A stretch of DNA of 64,000 nucleotides from an uncultured Acidobacteriota bacterium (GTDB lineage Bacteria > Acidobacteriota > Terriglobia > Terriglobales > Acidobacteriaceae): assembly GCA_903832055.1 (NCBI GenBank), contig CAILAC010000016.1, positions 496,001 through 560,000 on the forward strand, written 5' to 3'. The notes under the pieces were generated by a model, which ran no database searches, was not told where the DNA came from, and saw nothing but the letters and a program-made list of their open reading frames with translations. A program made the translations under genes and the position numbers. Below, piece by piece: positions 17,649-27,324 of the stretch (within the stretch, counting starts at the first letter, position 1; each line of letters begins with the position of its first letter).

Positions 17649-18194
17649 TTAAGCCAGGCAGGCAAAGATCTCTCGATAGAACTCGGGGTGCGACTGCCAG
17701 GTTTGACCGGTGACGATGCGGCCGTCACGAACGGCCTGCTGGTCTACGAATGTTCCTCCAGCTTGCTCCGCTTCGAAGCGGACGTGTTCATAGCAGGTAA
17801 TACGCTTGCCTTTCGTGAGCCCGGCGGCGGCAAGCACCTGGATGCCATGGCAGATAGCGAAAATCCATTTTTGATGCACGTCAAATTTCCGGACAATCTC
17901 GAGTAAGCGCTGATCGTTGCGGAGGTACTCTGGAGCGCGACCGCCAAGAATGAGGATGGCATCGTAGTGACCCACATCGACTTGGTCGAACGAGAGGTCG
18001 GCCTGGATGCCGTAACCTGGACGCTCGACGTAGGTATCCCACCCTGGCTCAAAGTCGTGCATTACGAGATGGAGGCGACGAACGGATGGAGCTGCGACGG
18101 TGACGCGCCAGCCTTCTTCCCGGAACCGATGAACCGCGTAAAGGGCTTCGTAGGATTCGCCAGCATCTCCGGTAACGATCAATATCGTTGACAT
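17649..18194 (-). CDS. DJ-1/PfpI family protein
   Basis: 181 residues of the class I glutamine-amidotransferase-like fold. The nucleophile elbow is FAICHGIQVLAAAGL (Cys), preceded by YDAILILGGRAPEYLR with the conserved GGRAPE, and the N-terminus TILIVTGDAGESYEALYAV carries the acidic residue usually paired with the Cys. This is the PfpI/YhbO-like group (stress-related deglycase, chaperone or protease roles have been claimed). ATG 18194 is preceded by GGAGAG; an upstream ATG at 18206 is less likely. Its start lies inside the end of a small upstream gene, overlapping 16 bp, so the two are probably co-transcribed. Confidence 0.92.
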   Translation of the reverse strand: MSTILIVTGDAGESYEALYAVHRFREEGWRVTVAAPSVRRLHLVMHDFEPGWDTYVERPGYGIQADLSFDQVDVGHYDAILILGGRAPEYLRNDQRLLEIVRKFDVHQKWIFAICHGIQVLAAAGLTKGKRITCYEHVRFEAEQAGGTFVDQQAVRDGRIVTGQTWQSHPEFYREIFACLA

Positions 18195-18421
18195 TGTTCT
18201 CTCCATCTCTGCAAAGCTGCTAGTTCTGCCTCTCCGACGGGGAGATGGCCTTTGTACGTCGGATCCCAGAACTCGTCCTCGTACCCCACCACGATTCCTC
18301 CGTGGAATTGGATATCGAGCAGCAAAGTCAGGAATTCACTCTTCGGCGCAATTCTTCGATCGATTTGCTTGCCAGCGAAATTATATCGAGTGCGTCGAGC
18401 TCTTCCCGGAACGACTGTCAT
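18179..18421 (-). CDS. Small unknown protein, or 3' remnant of a larger gene
   Basis: 80 residues, not recognised. The C-terminal half is well-formed (LLLDIQFHGGIVVGYEDEFW, then DPTYKGHLPVGEAELAAL) and looks like the end of a conserved protein. The N-terminal 25 residues are Arg-rich and less convincing, so the gene may be truncated at its 5' side. It overlaps the DJ-1 gene start by 16 bp on the same strand. Confidence 0.45.
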   Translation of the reverse strand: MTVVPGRARRTRYNFAGKQIDRRIAPKSEFLTLLLDIQFHGGIVVGYEDEFWDPTYKGHLPVGEAELAALQRWREQCQRY

Positions 18422-18579
18422 TCTCGATTGCAGTTGGAAAGATACCGACGGTCAGTCTCAGTCGGAGGGAACCAGGGAGCAGAGTACGGAAGGTTCCCAG
18501 ACGGCGGACCAAACCCCATCGAAAATGCGACAGCATTTTGAGGCGACTCGAAGTACATATCCGAGATAGACTCATTCCG

Positions 18580-20028
18580 ATGGAATTTATGACACAAACC
18601 AGACTCATCGCAATCGCAAGTATCCCGGCTGTTGCTGCAATGTTCCTAACGATCGGTATCGCGAATATGCGGGCACAGGGACAGGACGGCAATCGAACCG
18701 CTCAGGCGCTCTTTGCAGCCCTCGATGCCAATAACGATGGAACACTGACACGACCCGAACTGGAGTCTGGCTTCAACTCCTGGTTTGCGGCTTGGGACAA
18801 GACGCATAGCGGAACCCTCACCCAGCCTCAGATCCTGGTCGGAATCAGTGCATTGCTGCCTGCGCCTCCCCCGGTCAAGCCTGGGCAGGCCAACACTTTC
18901 AACCCGGCCGGAAATTCGACTCCGGTCCCGGTGTCGCAAGCTGCTGTAGACGCCATGATGGCAGCTTTACCTACTACCCCCGGTATCAGGCCGCAGCACA
19001 AGCGCAGGCTGCTGGTGATGGCTCATTCCGGCGCGGGAGGATTCGTGCACGCATCAATCCCGCTCGCCGCGAAGGCGGTGGAAGCACTGGGAAGCCGGGG
19101 CGGTTTGTGGACCACCACCGTCAGTTATGACGCAGCGGATATCAACACCGATAACCTCAAGAAATACGATGCCATTTTCCTGGATAGCACGACGGCGTGT
19201 TTTCTTGACAATTCTGACCCTGCAGTGACGGCTGCGCGACGAGCCGCGTTCCTGGATTTCGTGAGAGGCGGAAAAGGGGTTGCCGGAATCCATGCGGCGA
19301 CGGATTCGTATCACACTGATTGCCTGGTAAGTGAGGCCGCCGCAACAAACGGCAGTCCCGCGATGAATTTTGGGGCGTTGGTCTTAGCTGCCCGCCTGGT
19401 TACAGCCGCTGACAAGGATGGTGACGATACGGTTAGCCGGCAGGAGTGGGCAGCTGTTGCCGATGATTGGTTCAAGAAGGCGGATACAGGCAATACGGGC
19501 AATGTGACACGCGCCGATTTTGTCGCGCACTTCGATTCGTTGTTGGCGCCTCTGGAGATGCGCCGTCTAGGGTTGGAATCAAAGCCTGTGCTGCAATGGC
19601 CGGAGTTCAACACACTGATTGGCGGGTATTTCAAGTTTCACTGGCCCGATCCACAACAGATTTATGTCAAGATCGATAGTCCAGACAGTCCTTTGACGGC
19701 AATGTTCCATGGCAAGGAGTTCGAGATCCATGACGAAACATACACTTTTGAGCAGGAGTCGTTTTCGCGCAGGAAAGTTCATGTTCTGACGAGTATCGAC
19801 TACGACAAGATGAGTGCTGAAGATAAGGCAAAGGAAGCGCATCCGCGAACCGATGCCGATTATGCCTTGAGCTATATTCGCCGCGAGGGCAATGGGCGAG
19901 TGTTCTACGAGGGGCACGGCCACAGCGATCGTGTGTATGCCATGACGCCGATGCTGGAACATCTTCGAGCTGGGATTCAATATGCGCTGGGCGACCTGAA
20001 AGCTGACGATAGCCCCTCAGTGAAATAG
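18580..20028 (+). CDS. Secreted ThuA-domain protein interrupted by EF-hand repeats
   Basis: 482 residues. An N-terminal hydrophobic segment (LIAIASIPAVAAMFLTIGIA) acts as signal or anchor. Two EF-hand loops follow (DANNDGTLTRPE at 49-60, DKTHSGTLTQPQ at 73-84), then a Pro-rich linker. The ThuA domain begins at KRRLLVMAHSGAGGFVH and reaches GVAGIHAATDSYHT near residue 245. It resumes at WPEFNTLIGGYFKFHWPDPQ near 340 and ends with GRVFYEGHGHSDRVYAMTPM. The ~92 residues between hold two more EF-hand loops (DKDGDDTVSRQE at 278-289, DTGNTGNVTRAD at 302-313). ThuA domains occur in trehalose/disaccharide utilisation; substrate unknown. Calcium binding is inferred. Confidence 0.85.
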   Translation: MEFMTQTRLIAIASIPAVAAMFLTIGIANMRAQGQDGNRTAQALFAALDANNDGTLTRPELESGFNSWFAAWDKTHSGTLTQPQILVGISALLPAPPPVKPGQANTFNPAGNSTPVPVSQAAVDAMMAALPTTPGIRPQHKRRLLVMAHSGAGGFVHASIPLAAKAVEALGSRGGLWTTTVSYDAADINTDNLKKYDAIFLDSTTACFLDNSDPAVTAARRAAFLDFVRGGKGVAGIHAATDSYHTDCLVSEAAATNGSPAMNFGALVLAARLVTAADKDGDDTVSRQEWAAVADDWFKKADTGNTGNVTRADFVAHFDSLLAPLEMRRLGLESKPVLQWPEFNTLIGGYFKFHWPDPQQIYVKIDSPDSPLTAMFHGKEFEIHDETYTFEQESFSRRKVHVLTSIDYDKMSAEDKAKEAHPRTDADYALSYIRREGNGRVFYEGHGHSDRVYAMTPMLEHLRAGIQYALGDLKADDSPSVK

Positions 20029-20620
20029 ACTGTCCGGGAAAACGGAACTGACTCTGAGAAAGCGCCAACATGGTCAGGCTCTGAGAACGAGATTGTGAGT
20101 ATTGTGCGAGGTAAGGAAGGCAGATTTCGGATGCCATCGAGCAGAGGAAGAACATTAGAGGTTGCCATGTGTTCATTCTTAATGCGGATCAGTTAGTCAA
20201 CGCTTGCCGACTTTTCGTTCCAATTTGCGGTCTATGAGTGTTTGGGCGATGACGCGCCAACAGAAGTCACATCGACTGGTATCTCCTCGGAAGTTACCGA
20301 AGAACTTGTTATCGCACAACTCAACCGAATCAGGAGGTTGATGGCCGAAACTCGATTGCCGCCTCGATCAGTTGGCTGTCGAGAATTACTCGGCCACGCG
20401 ATACTCGACTCCTCGCAATTGCTATGGATCGAGGACACCCCCCATTGGACGTGGTCCGGATCTTCAATTTCGCCTTAATCGCCTACCTTGCGGCACGGAT
20501 AGCCCATGGAGAAGATGCTCTCTATGAGCCCCGAAGCTGCAGCGCGCAACACTCGGAGGCATTCTCTGCACACAGCTGCTATAGTGTCTTCCATCGCTCG
20601 ACGATGGGGTCATGCACACA
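20029..20620. other. 592 bp without a supported gene
   Basis: Small frames (20242-20478, 20424-20624) lack motifs and ribosome sites. Probably carries the promoter of the sugar epimerase gene at 20621. Nothing else recognised. Confidence 0.4.
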
Positions 20621-21487
20621 ATGAATCGAAGGATGTTTCTCATGGGCGGGGCTGCTGCTTCGGCTCTTCTGTCTGGCACGCGGTACCTATTGGCTGATCC
20701 GCTTGGTCTGCCTATCGGCTGTCAGACCTATCCTGTGCGCAAGTCAATTCGTACGGACTTCGCTGGAGCCATGAAGGGATTACGTGCAGCCGGATTCACT
20801 CAGATTGAGCTGTGCTCTCCATACGGTTACGAAGAGTTTTCCAGCCTCCAGAAATACAAGCCACAGGAGTTGCGGCACATGCTGGAAGACTGGGGACTCG
20901 GCTGTATCTCCGCGCACTGGTCGGCAGACGAGCTCTTTCAAAGGGCGGATCAAAGCATTGCCTATGCGAAGGAGTTCGGTATGACGCAGATGGCGATTGC
21001 CGCGCTCGGGCCCTGGAGCCAGAGAACTACGGAGACAGTCGACGATGTGAAGCGCTATGTGGAGCCCTTCAACGCCTTCGCGGAAAAGGCTCACGCCGCA
21101 GGCATCATCGCATTGCTGCACAATGAAGGCTTTGTCTCTGAACACATTGATGGCAAGCCGGTCTACGACATGATGATCGCCGACCTCAATCTCGCCACCA
21201 CCAAGTTGCAGTTTCAGGTCTCTACGTTGCAGCAGGGCTACGATGCTGTGACCTACTTCGAGAAGTACCCCGGCCGCTTTCTCTCCATGCATTGTCAGGA
21301 CTGGGTGAAGGACCAGTCCACCAAGTCCGGCTTCCGCCAGGTCCCGTTGGGCAAGGGCGTCGTGGATTGGAAGCGAGTCTTTGCAGCCGCCAAAACAGGT
21401 GGCGTAAAAAACTACTTCGTTGAACTCGAAGAGGACCCATCGCTGATGCCGCTGAGTGTACCTTATCTGAAATCTCTGAATGTATGA
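20621..21487 (+). CDS. Tat-exported sugar phosphate isomerase/epimerase-like TIM barrel
   Basis: 288 residues. The N-terminus MNRRMFLMGGAAASALLSG is a Tat signal; an ATG three codons earlier (20612) is also possible. The body is the xylose isomerase-like TIM barrel (AP_endonuc_2 family): LPIGCQTYPVRKS, GFTQIELCSPYGY, GIIALLHNEGFVSE, LSMHCQDWVKD and KNYFVELEED supply the His/Glu/Asp metal ligands typical of sugar epimerases. Such exported proteins often accompany Gfo/Idh oxidoreductases in sugar loci, as here (28168). Exact sugar unknown. Confidence 0.88.
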   Translation: MNRRMFLMGGAAASALLSGTRYLLADPLGLPIGCQTYPVRKSIRTDFAGAMKGLRAAGFTQIELCSPYGYEEFSSLQKYKPQELRHMLEDWGLGCISAHWSADELFQRADQSIAYAKEFGMTQMAIAALGPWSQRTTETVDDVKRYVEPFNAFAEKAHAAGIIALLHNEGFVSEHIDGKPVYDMMIADLNLATTKLQFQVSTLQQGYDAVTYFEKYPGRFLSMHCQDWVKDQSTKSGFRQVPLGKGVVDWKRVFAAAKTGGVKNYFVELEEDPSLMPLSVPYLKSLNV

Positions 21488-22124
21488 GGTGAACGGAATC
21501 TCTCGATCGGAAACCAAAGTTCACGAAAGGAATTGCGAGCATTCAACAATTTGAGCGACGATAAGCCGGCTTGTCATCAGCAGCCTTCATTCAAACTGCA
21601 AAGACCTATTTCACATCAGACCAGCAATCCGCCTACGCTCCAGCGAGACCGATGCAACTGCGACAGCTGAATCGGAGGAGTTTGAACATTCCGCTCCAAT
21701 TCAGTGCGCCTTTCCTTTTGCGATAAGCATGCCGCACTCAAAGCTCACACACCCTGCGGAGGGAAGCTTTCCCTCCAGCAATTCATGCCTTTCAGATGTG
21801 GATCCCCCCCCCGAAGAACTGTTGTCCCCTTCCACAAATCTCTTTCACTCGCTCTGGTGAGCGGGCGGCGACGATATAACCTCCGAGCGAGCAGGTGCCG
21901 AGTCCGGCGGATGAACTTAAAAAAGATAGCTCCAAGCCATGTTCAACGAAGAAAAACCCATCGGCAGCATCTGAAAGAATGCAGAAATGAAGGCCATCCA
22001 AAACAAAAGAGAGTTTGTTGTTTTCAGCCTGGCTGCGAAGGATATCTGGAAGAACGACAAAGGCAGCTCATCGGCTTGGGTGAAGATCAAGTGCCGGCAC
22101 TCCAATTGAAATCAGTGTTTTCTC
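21488..22124. other. 637 bp without a supported gene
   Basis: Convergent to the LacI gene. A frame at 21704-22204 runs antisense into lacI and has no domain. A run of nine C occurs near 21804. No terminator hairpin of good quality seen. Confidence 0.4.
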
Positions 22125-23201
22125 CTAGACCGCTGAACTATGCAGGACGGTTGCGGCGGAGCTGTCTTCGGAGCTCGAAATTGCCCGGCAGGAATCGCGC
22201 TTGATCAGTTCGGTGGGGAGCGTAACTTGCTGGCGGGGCAGACTGGGGTCCATGATGCGATTGACGAGCAGTTCGACCATCTGCCGCCCCAACTGCTCAG
22301 GGAACTCACGTATTGTCGTCAATGCAGGGTAAAGCCACGATCCGACTGTGTCGTCACAACCAACCACGCTGATGTCACCCGGAATCTCGAGACCGCTGTC
22401 GCGCAATCCCCTGTAAACACCGTGCGCAGTCGGGTCATTACCGGCAAGAATTGCGGTGACCGGCTCGCCCTTTGCGAGTAGAGACTTGGTGCCGAGGTAG
22501 CCTATGTCGGTTTCATCTTCCGAGTCGATCGTGCTGTGTCGTGGCGTAAGTCCAGCTGCTTCCATGGCGCGCCGATATCCCTCGAAGCATCGGGCAAACC
22601 ACGGAAGCCGCAAGTTGCCGACAAACCAGATGTGGCGATGACCGAGACTGATCAGGTACCGGGTTGCGTCTTGCCCGCCCTGAATGTCGTCGGAAAAGAC
22701 GACATCGTATTGCGGGTTCTCCACTTCGCCCAGCACGTTGTTACCAAGAACAACAAAGGGAACTTCGCGGCGGGTCAGAAACTGCAGAAGATCGGTAGAG
22801 TTGGTTCCCGCGAGGATTACACCGCGGACAATATCGTGGCGCTGAACAACCTTGGGCAATTGGATTTCTTTGCCGAGGATCTGGGGCGGATAGTTGGATG
22901 CCTGAAATATCATCTCCCAACCACGGGAGGCGCAGTAGGCCTCGGCCCCTAGAAGGATGTGAGAGTGAAAGGCATGTTGCATGGGGCGATTACTCAGCAA
23001 AAAGGCCAGAGTCTTGGTCTTGTTGCGTTGCGAAAGGTCAATATCGAGCTCCGCGGCCGCGGCGAGTACGCTCTTGCGAATGGCCGGATCGACGCGGCTG
23101 TTGCCATTCAGGACGCGCGAGACGGTGGCGATGCTGACGCCCGCGGTAGACGCAATCTCACTCAGGCCGAGCTTGCTCTTCTTGGATTGCGGTTCACTCA
23201 T
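22125..23201 (-). CDS. LacI-family transcriptional regulator
   Basis: 358 residues. Residues 12-58 form the LacI headpiece (LGLSEIASTAGVSIATVSRV, LNGNSRVDPAIRKSVLAAA), with the hinge helix following, then a periplasmic-binding-protein-like sensor domain (GRQMVELLVNRIMDPSLP near the end; GDISVVGCDD marker block). The domain should bind a sugar or sugar phosphate. It is divergent from the TonB receptor gene at 23894, the usual arrangement for a local repressor. A GAAAATTTTC palindrome occurs twice in the shared region. No N-terminal oddities; length typical. Confidence 0.95.
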   Translation of the reverse strand: MSEPQSKKSKLGLSEIASTAGVSIATVSRVLNGNSRVDPAIRKSVLAAAAELDIDLSQRNKTKTLAFLLSNRPMQHAFHSHILLGAEAYCASRGWEMIFQASNYPPQILGKEIQLPKVVQRHDIVRGVILAGTNSTDLLQFLTRREVPFVVLGNNVLGEVENPQYDVVFSDDIQGGQDATRYLISLGHRHIWFVGNLRLPWFARCFEGYRRAMEAAGLTPRHSTIDSEDETDIGYLGTKSLLAKGEPVTAILAGNDPTAHGVYRGLRDSGLEIPGDISVVGCDDTVGSWLYPALTTIREFPEQLGRQMVELLVNRIMDPSLPRQQVTLPTELIKRDSCRAISSSEDSSAATVLHSSAV

Positions 23202-23329
23202 GCGGTTCAGTTATTCGCCCTTGTCCAGGCATCGGCCGTCCACTGTCTGGCCCCGAAAAGCCAAGGTCAAAAGGACGAATTCGAAAGCTTGCCCTGTCTA
23301 TTCACTAGAATTCCACTCACGACAATATA

Positions 23330-23339
23330 GAAAATTTTC
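23330..23339. promoter_or_regulatory. Candidate LacI-family operator 1 (GAAAATTTTC)
   Basis: Ten-base perfect palindrome, 129 bp upstream of the lacI start. Read on the minus strand it continues as GTGAAAATTTTCT, identical over 13 bases to the second site at 23591. Confidence 0.5.
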
Positions 23340-23592
23340 ACGACTGGCAATCGAGTATCCTCCCCAGCGTCTCAAGCAGAACGGCGTCCAGCAGAAGGAA
23401 TGCACCCTGCTCATCGGTCGGTTGGATGCCATACAAATCATCTTCAACCCCACAGCTCTTGCTTGGGGTAATTGGCAGATGGATCAGTCTTCTCATTTCC
23501 AGATGTTCGCCGGGTGCCCTCCCGGGAAAGGGAACAGGATCGAATTGAGACAAGTGTTGAAAAATAGCTGAGGAAATTAATTCCGCGTTTGT

Positions 23593-23602
23593 GAAAATTT
23601 TC
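23593..23602. promoter_or_regulatory. Candidate LacI-family operator 2 (GAAAATTTTC)
   Basis: Second copy within GTGAAAATTTTCT (23591-23603), about 290 bp before the TonB receptor start and inverted with respect to site 1. Spacing between centres is 263 bp, which could permit looping. Confidence 0.5.
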
Positions 23603-23893
23603 TCTTGCGTGGGCGATTTTTTCCGTGTTAACGTTCCATTCAAGCTCGACGCCTCCCCGATTCATTCGGCTACGGGCGGAAATGCCGCAATTCTGTTTTG
23701 CTCCTTTGCGCAATCGCCACTTTTCATTCCTCGTACTTTTGACCAGGGCTGGTCAGCACTTCGAACCGGCTTTTATCCGATTTCCAGACACGCCTTACAG
23801 CCGAATTGGGCTCGGCCATGACTCGCCATCTCTAATTTCCCCTCAGAAGCCATCATGAACGAATATCCGGACAAATTCTCATAGGAGGGCATT

Positions 23894-26800
23894 ATGAAAA
23901 CTAGCAATCGGGGCTCACTCTTGGATCGTTGCACTTCCCTGGCTTTCTTCACTTTGCTGGCTGCCATCTTCTGGGGCCCTTGCGCAGAGGCGCAGTTGAC
24001 TACCGCCAAGTTGAGCGGCATTGTGGCTGACAAGTCCGGCCTGTCTGTTCCAGGAGCGGATGTTTCCGTCCACGAGATTCAGACCGGCTACACCCAGACC
24101 GTCAAGTCCGGCACATCGGGTGAGTATCTCTTCCCAAGCCTACCGGTGGGAAGTTACGAGCTATCGGTCGACATAGCTGGCTTTTCTTCCTATCTGCAGA
24201 AAGGTATCGTTCTCGGCGTGGGCCAGGCGGCGACAGCGAATGTGCAATTGCAAGTCGGCGCGGTTTCTGATCAGGTGACGGTCACAGCGGATGCCTCGCT
24301 GGTAACAACGGACTCTGCAACGGTAGGGCAACTGATTACCCAGCAGAGCATTTCCGCCATGCCGTTGAACGGACGCAATGTGCAGCAGCTGGTCTTTCTT
24401 ATTCCCGGCGCAACCAACGTGAGCTCACAGAATTGTGGAGCCAATTGCGAAGGTGGCACATTTGCCGGCGAGCAATATGCCAAGGTGAATGGCGGGGGCT
24501 CCAACGGTGTTTCCTATCTTTTGGATGGAGTTGACTTCAACGATCCGTACATTAACGCAAATCTGCCATTTCCCAATCCTGACGCCGTTGAAGAGTTCAA
24601 TGTCGACACCAACAATATGAGCGCCGCGTATGGAAATGCCACGGGCGGAATCGTCAACGTCGTCAGCAAATCGGGCTCAGATCATATACATGGAAGCGCA
24701 TTCGAGTACCTGCGTAATTACTCGCTCGATGCCCGCAATTACTTTGCGAGTTCTCCTGATCCGCTGAAGCAGAACCAGTTCGGCGGCAGCTTTGGCGGAC
24801 CTATCCTGAAGAACAAGCTCTTCTACTTTGGTTCGTATCAGGGTACGCGCACAAACACGACGAACAATGGTCAGCTACAGTTCGTGCCGACGATGGCAGA
24901 GCGCAGCGGAGACTTCTCCAGCCTGCTGCCTTCGACGCAACTCGTCGATCCGCTGACCGGCGAAGCCTTCAAGGGAAATCAGATTCCGCTGGAACGCTTA
25001 AGTCCCGTGGCCAACTACCTGCTCCAGCATATTCCGCTCCCCAACGGACCCGGCCGCCAGCTGACTTTCAACGGTTCTCCGCTGGTGCAGCATACCGATG
25101 AGTACATCGGCAAGGTGGACTATAACGTTGGCAAGCACCACCTCAGCGGCCGCTATTTCCAGATTCATTTCACCGTGCCCATCTTCGCGCCGCCCTCGAG
25201 CAACATCCTTGAAATCAATACCAATCCCGCCGCGGATCTCACGCTCAGAAACATCGGCGTTGTAGACCTGTACACCATCAGTCCAACATTCTTTCTGAAC
25301 AGCTACTTTGGCTACACCGACCAGATTGGCAAGAGCCTCTCGAATATCCCCTTCAACATGCACGACGCAGGCGTGAACATCGCGCAGCCTCCAAGTTCCG
25401 GAGGCGGTGTGGGCCCTGGGCTTGACTTCAACATTTCAGGTGGATTCTCCATCAGCGGAAGCCACTATGGAAACTTCACGCGCGGCGACCAGTCTCTGCG
25501 TGAGACAGCTACGCTCATTCGGGGCAAGCACGCGATTCAATTTGGCGGCGAAGCGCTACGCATTCAAACCCCGATGCAAAACGAGTATTCAGAAGACGGC
25601 AACTTCGGATTTTCCAACAGCCTCTCAGGGGACAACATGGCCGACTTTCTGTTGGGCTCTGTTTCCACTTTCAGCCAGGGGGGCGGGCTCTATCTGAACT
25701 TCACAGGAATCAACTGGAGCGCATTCGTTCAGGATGACTGGCGCGCGACACCCCGGTTGACGATCAGCGCTGGACTTCGCTGGGATCCCTTCTTTCCTTA
25801 CAGCGACAGCAAGGGAAGAGTCGCCTGCTTCCAGCCGGGGTCGCAATCAACCCGCTTCCCGAATGCGCCGAACGGTCTGCTCTTTGGCGGCAGCAATCAT
25901 GACGCAGGTTGTCCCAAATCCTCCATGCTGAACAATCCTTTGAACTTCGGTCCTCGATTCGGATTTGCCTGGCAGGCTACCGCCGACGGCAAGACCAGCG
26001 TGCGCGGGGGTGCCGGGTACTACTTCGAATCTCCAAATACGGTTGCGTTTCAAGACGTTGTCGGCATTCCTCCCTTTGCGCCCATCGTGAGCCTGACCGA
26101 TGTCAGTCTTTCCGATCCTTACGGCAGTGCGGGCATCAGCAGTCCGTTCCCAGCGGAATTTGGGCCATCGAACCCCGGTCCAAACGCCACGTTTCCGCAG
26201 GACATCTCACTCTACCCCTTCTTCTCAAAGAACTTCCGGCTTCCCATTGTCTTGACTGAAAATCTGACATTGGAACGGGGGATCGGCCAGAGTTGGTTGG
26301 CGCGCGTCGCCTACATGGGCAGTGTGGCAACACACCTCAATGGCACCGGAGACCAGGAGGCAGGGCTCCTTGCAGTGAACCCGGCTGTCTACATCCCGGG
26401 CGCTTCTAATGAAGGCAATACGCAACAACGCCGCCCCTATTCGAGCTTTGGACCGGTCTACGAGCTTGATTCCGCGGTTCACAGCAACTACAACGCACTG
26501 CAGATCTCACTCCAGAAGCGCTTCACACAAGGGTTTGCGTTCATGTCCAATTTCACATGGGCCAAGTCACTAGGAAACTTTGGTCCAGGCGGTTCCAATG
26601 GCCACCAGAATCCTACCGGCAGCAACACCTGCACCTGCGGGCGCTCGTTTGATTACGGTCCGGACACGGGAGACATCAGCAAGACCTTCAAGCTCTCTGG
26701 AAACTACAAACCGTCAGCGATTCACGTAAACCGGGCGGTTGGAAGCGTAGTCAACGGATGGGAACTGAGTGGAACTGCAACCGAACAAACCGGGTTTCCC

Positions 26801-27214
26801 TTTACGATTTACGCTCAGGATGACAATGCTTTCAGCGGCATCGGCAATGATCGTGCCGACCTGACAGTGGCAAGCATCAGGAGCGCAGTGCTGAGCAATG
26901 GGCGGTCGCATGCGCAATTGGTTCAACAGTGGTTCAAGACAAGTGCCTTTACGGCCAATGCGATTGGGACCTTCGGAAATTCGGGTAAGAACGCATTGCG
27001 TGGACCTCGATACTTCGATACCGACCTCGCCTTGCTCAAGAACGTCCCCATCAAAGACGGCGTGTCCCTGCAATTCAGGGCGGAGTTCTATAACGCTTTC
27101 AACAACGTCAATTTCGGCATGCCCGACACGGGTTTGACCGACAGTGCCTTTGGGCAGCTTACCTACGCTCTGAGCCCACGAATTCTTCAGTTCTCTCTCA
27201 AGGCAATCTTCTAA
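23894..27214 (+). CDS. TonB-dependent outer-membrane receptor with carboxypeptidase-regulatory domain (Oar-like)
   Basis: 1106 residues with a ~33-residue signal peptide ending at CAEAQ. Residues ~38-118 are a CarboxypepD_reg beta-sandwich (KLSGIVADKSGLSVPGADVS, then YLFPSLPVGSYELSVDIAGF). A plug domain follows (SISAMPLNGRNVQQLVFLIP; NGGGSNGVSYLLDGVDFNDP; TGGIVNVVSKSGSDHIHGSA), then a long beta-barrel with strand repeats ending FRAEFYNAFNNVNFG and SLKAIF, an aromatic C-terminus suited to BAM insertion. This architecture is abundant in Acidobacteriota and thought to import oligosaccharides or peptides with TonB-ExbBD energy. It heads a string of sugar genes on the plus strand. Likely under the LacI regulator next door. 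Confidence 0.95.
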   Translation: MKTSNRGSLLDRCTSLAFFTLLAAIFWGPCAEAQLTTAKLSGIVADKSGLSVPGADVSVHEIQTGYTQTVKSGTSGEYLFPSLPVGSYELSVDIAGFSSYLQKGIVLGVGQAATANVQLQVGAVSDQVTVTADASLVTTDSATVGQLITQQSISAMPLNGRNVQQLVFLIPGATNVSSQNCGANCEGGTFAGEQYAKVNGGGSNGVSYLLDGVDFNDPYINANLPFPNPDAVEEFNVDTNNMSAAYGNATGGIVNVVSKSGSDHIHGSAFEYLRNYSLDARNYFASSPDPLKQNQFGGSFGGPILKNKLFYFGSYQGTRTNTTNNGQLQFVPTMAERSGDFSSLLPSTQLVDPLTGEAFKGNQIPLERLSPVANYLLQHIPLPNGPGRQLTFNGSPLVQHTDEYIGKVDYNVGKHHLSGRYFQIHFTVPIFAPPSSNILEINTNPAADLTLRNIGVVDLYTISPTFFLNSYFGYTDQIGKSLSNIPFNMHDAGVNIAQPPSSGGGVGPGLDFNISGGFSISGSHYGNFTRGDQSLRETATLIRGKHAIQFGGEALRIQTPMQNEYSEDGNFGFSNSLSGDNMADFLLGSVSTFSQGGGLYLNFTGINWSAFVQDDWRATPRLTISAGLRWDPFFPYSDSKGRVACFQPGSQSTRFPNAPNGLLFGGSNHDAGCPKSSMLNNPLNFGPRFGFAWQATADGKTSVRGGAGYYFESPNTVAFQDVVGIPPFAPIVSLTDVSLSDPYGSAGISSPFPAEFGPSNPGPNATFPQDISLYPFFSKNFRLPIVLTENLTLERGIGQSWLARVAYMGSVATHLNGTGDQEAGLLAVNPAVYIPGASNEGNTQQRRPYSSFGPVYELDSAVHSNYNALQISLQKRFTQGFAFMSNFTWAKSLGNFGPGGSNGHQNPTGSNTCTCGRSFDYGPDTGDISKTFKLSGNYKPSAIHVNRAVGSVVNGWELSGTATEQTGFPFTIYAQDDNAFSGIGNDRADLTVASIRSAVLSNGRSHAQLVQQWFKTSAFTANAIGTFGNSGKNALRGPRYFDTDLALLKNVPIKDGVSLQFRAEFYNAFNNVNFGMPDTGLTDSAFGQLTYALSPRILQFSLKAIF

Positions 27215-27324
27215 CTCCAAACGCGCAGGGAGCCTGAACTAAACAGCGAATCACGGTGGGGAAGCGAGGTCACCAGGCTCCTTCCCTGCCCGCTCAAACG
27301 AGGATTCATCACAGGAAGGGATCT

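Larger units (their letters stand above)
23202..23893. promoter_or_regulatory. 692-bp divergent control region between lacI and the TonB receptor gene
   Basis: Holds both divergent promoters and the two palindromes listed separately. Small frames here (23338-23643 minus, 23591-23858 plus) have no domains. The receptor's Shine-Dalgarno AGGAGGG is at 23883-23889. The length suggests a long leader for the receptor mRNA. Confidence 0.55.

Noticed and set aside
21798-21812. C-run as a phase-variable tract
   Set aside because: It is not inside a supported gene or promoter, so slippage would have no visible target.
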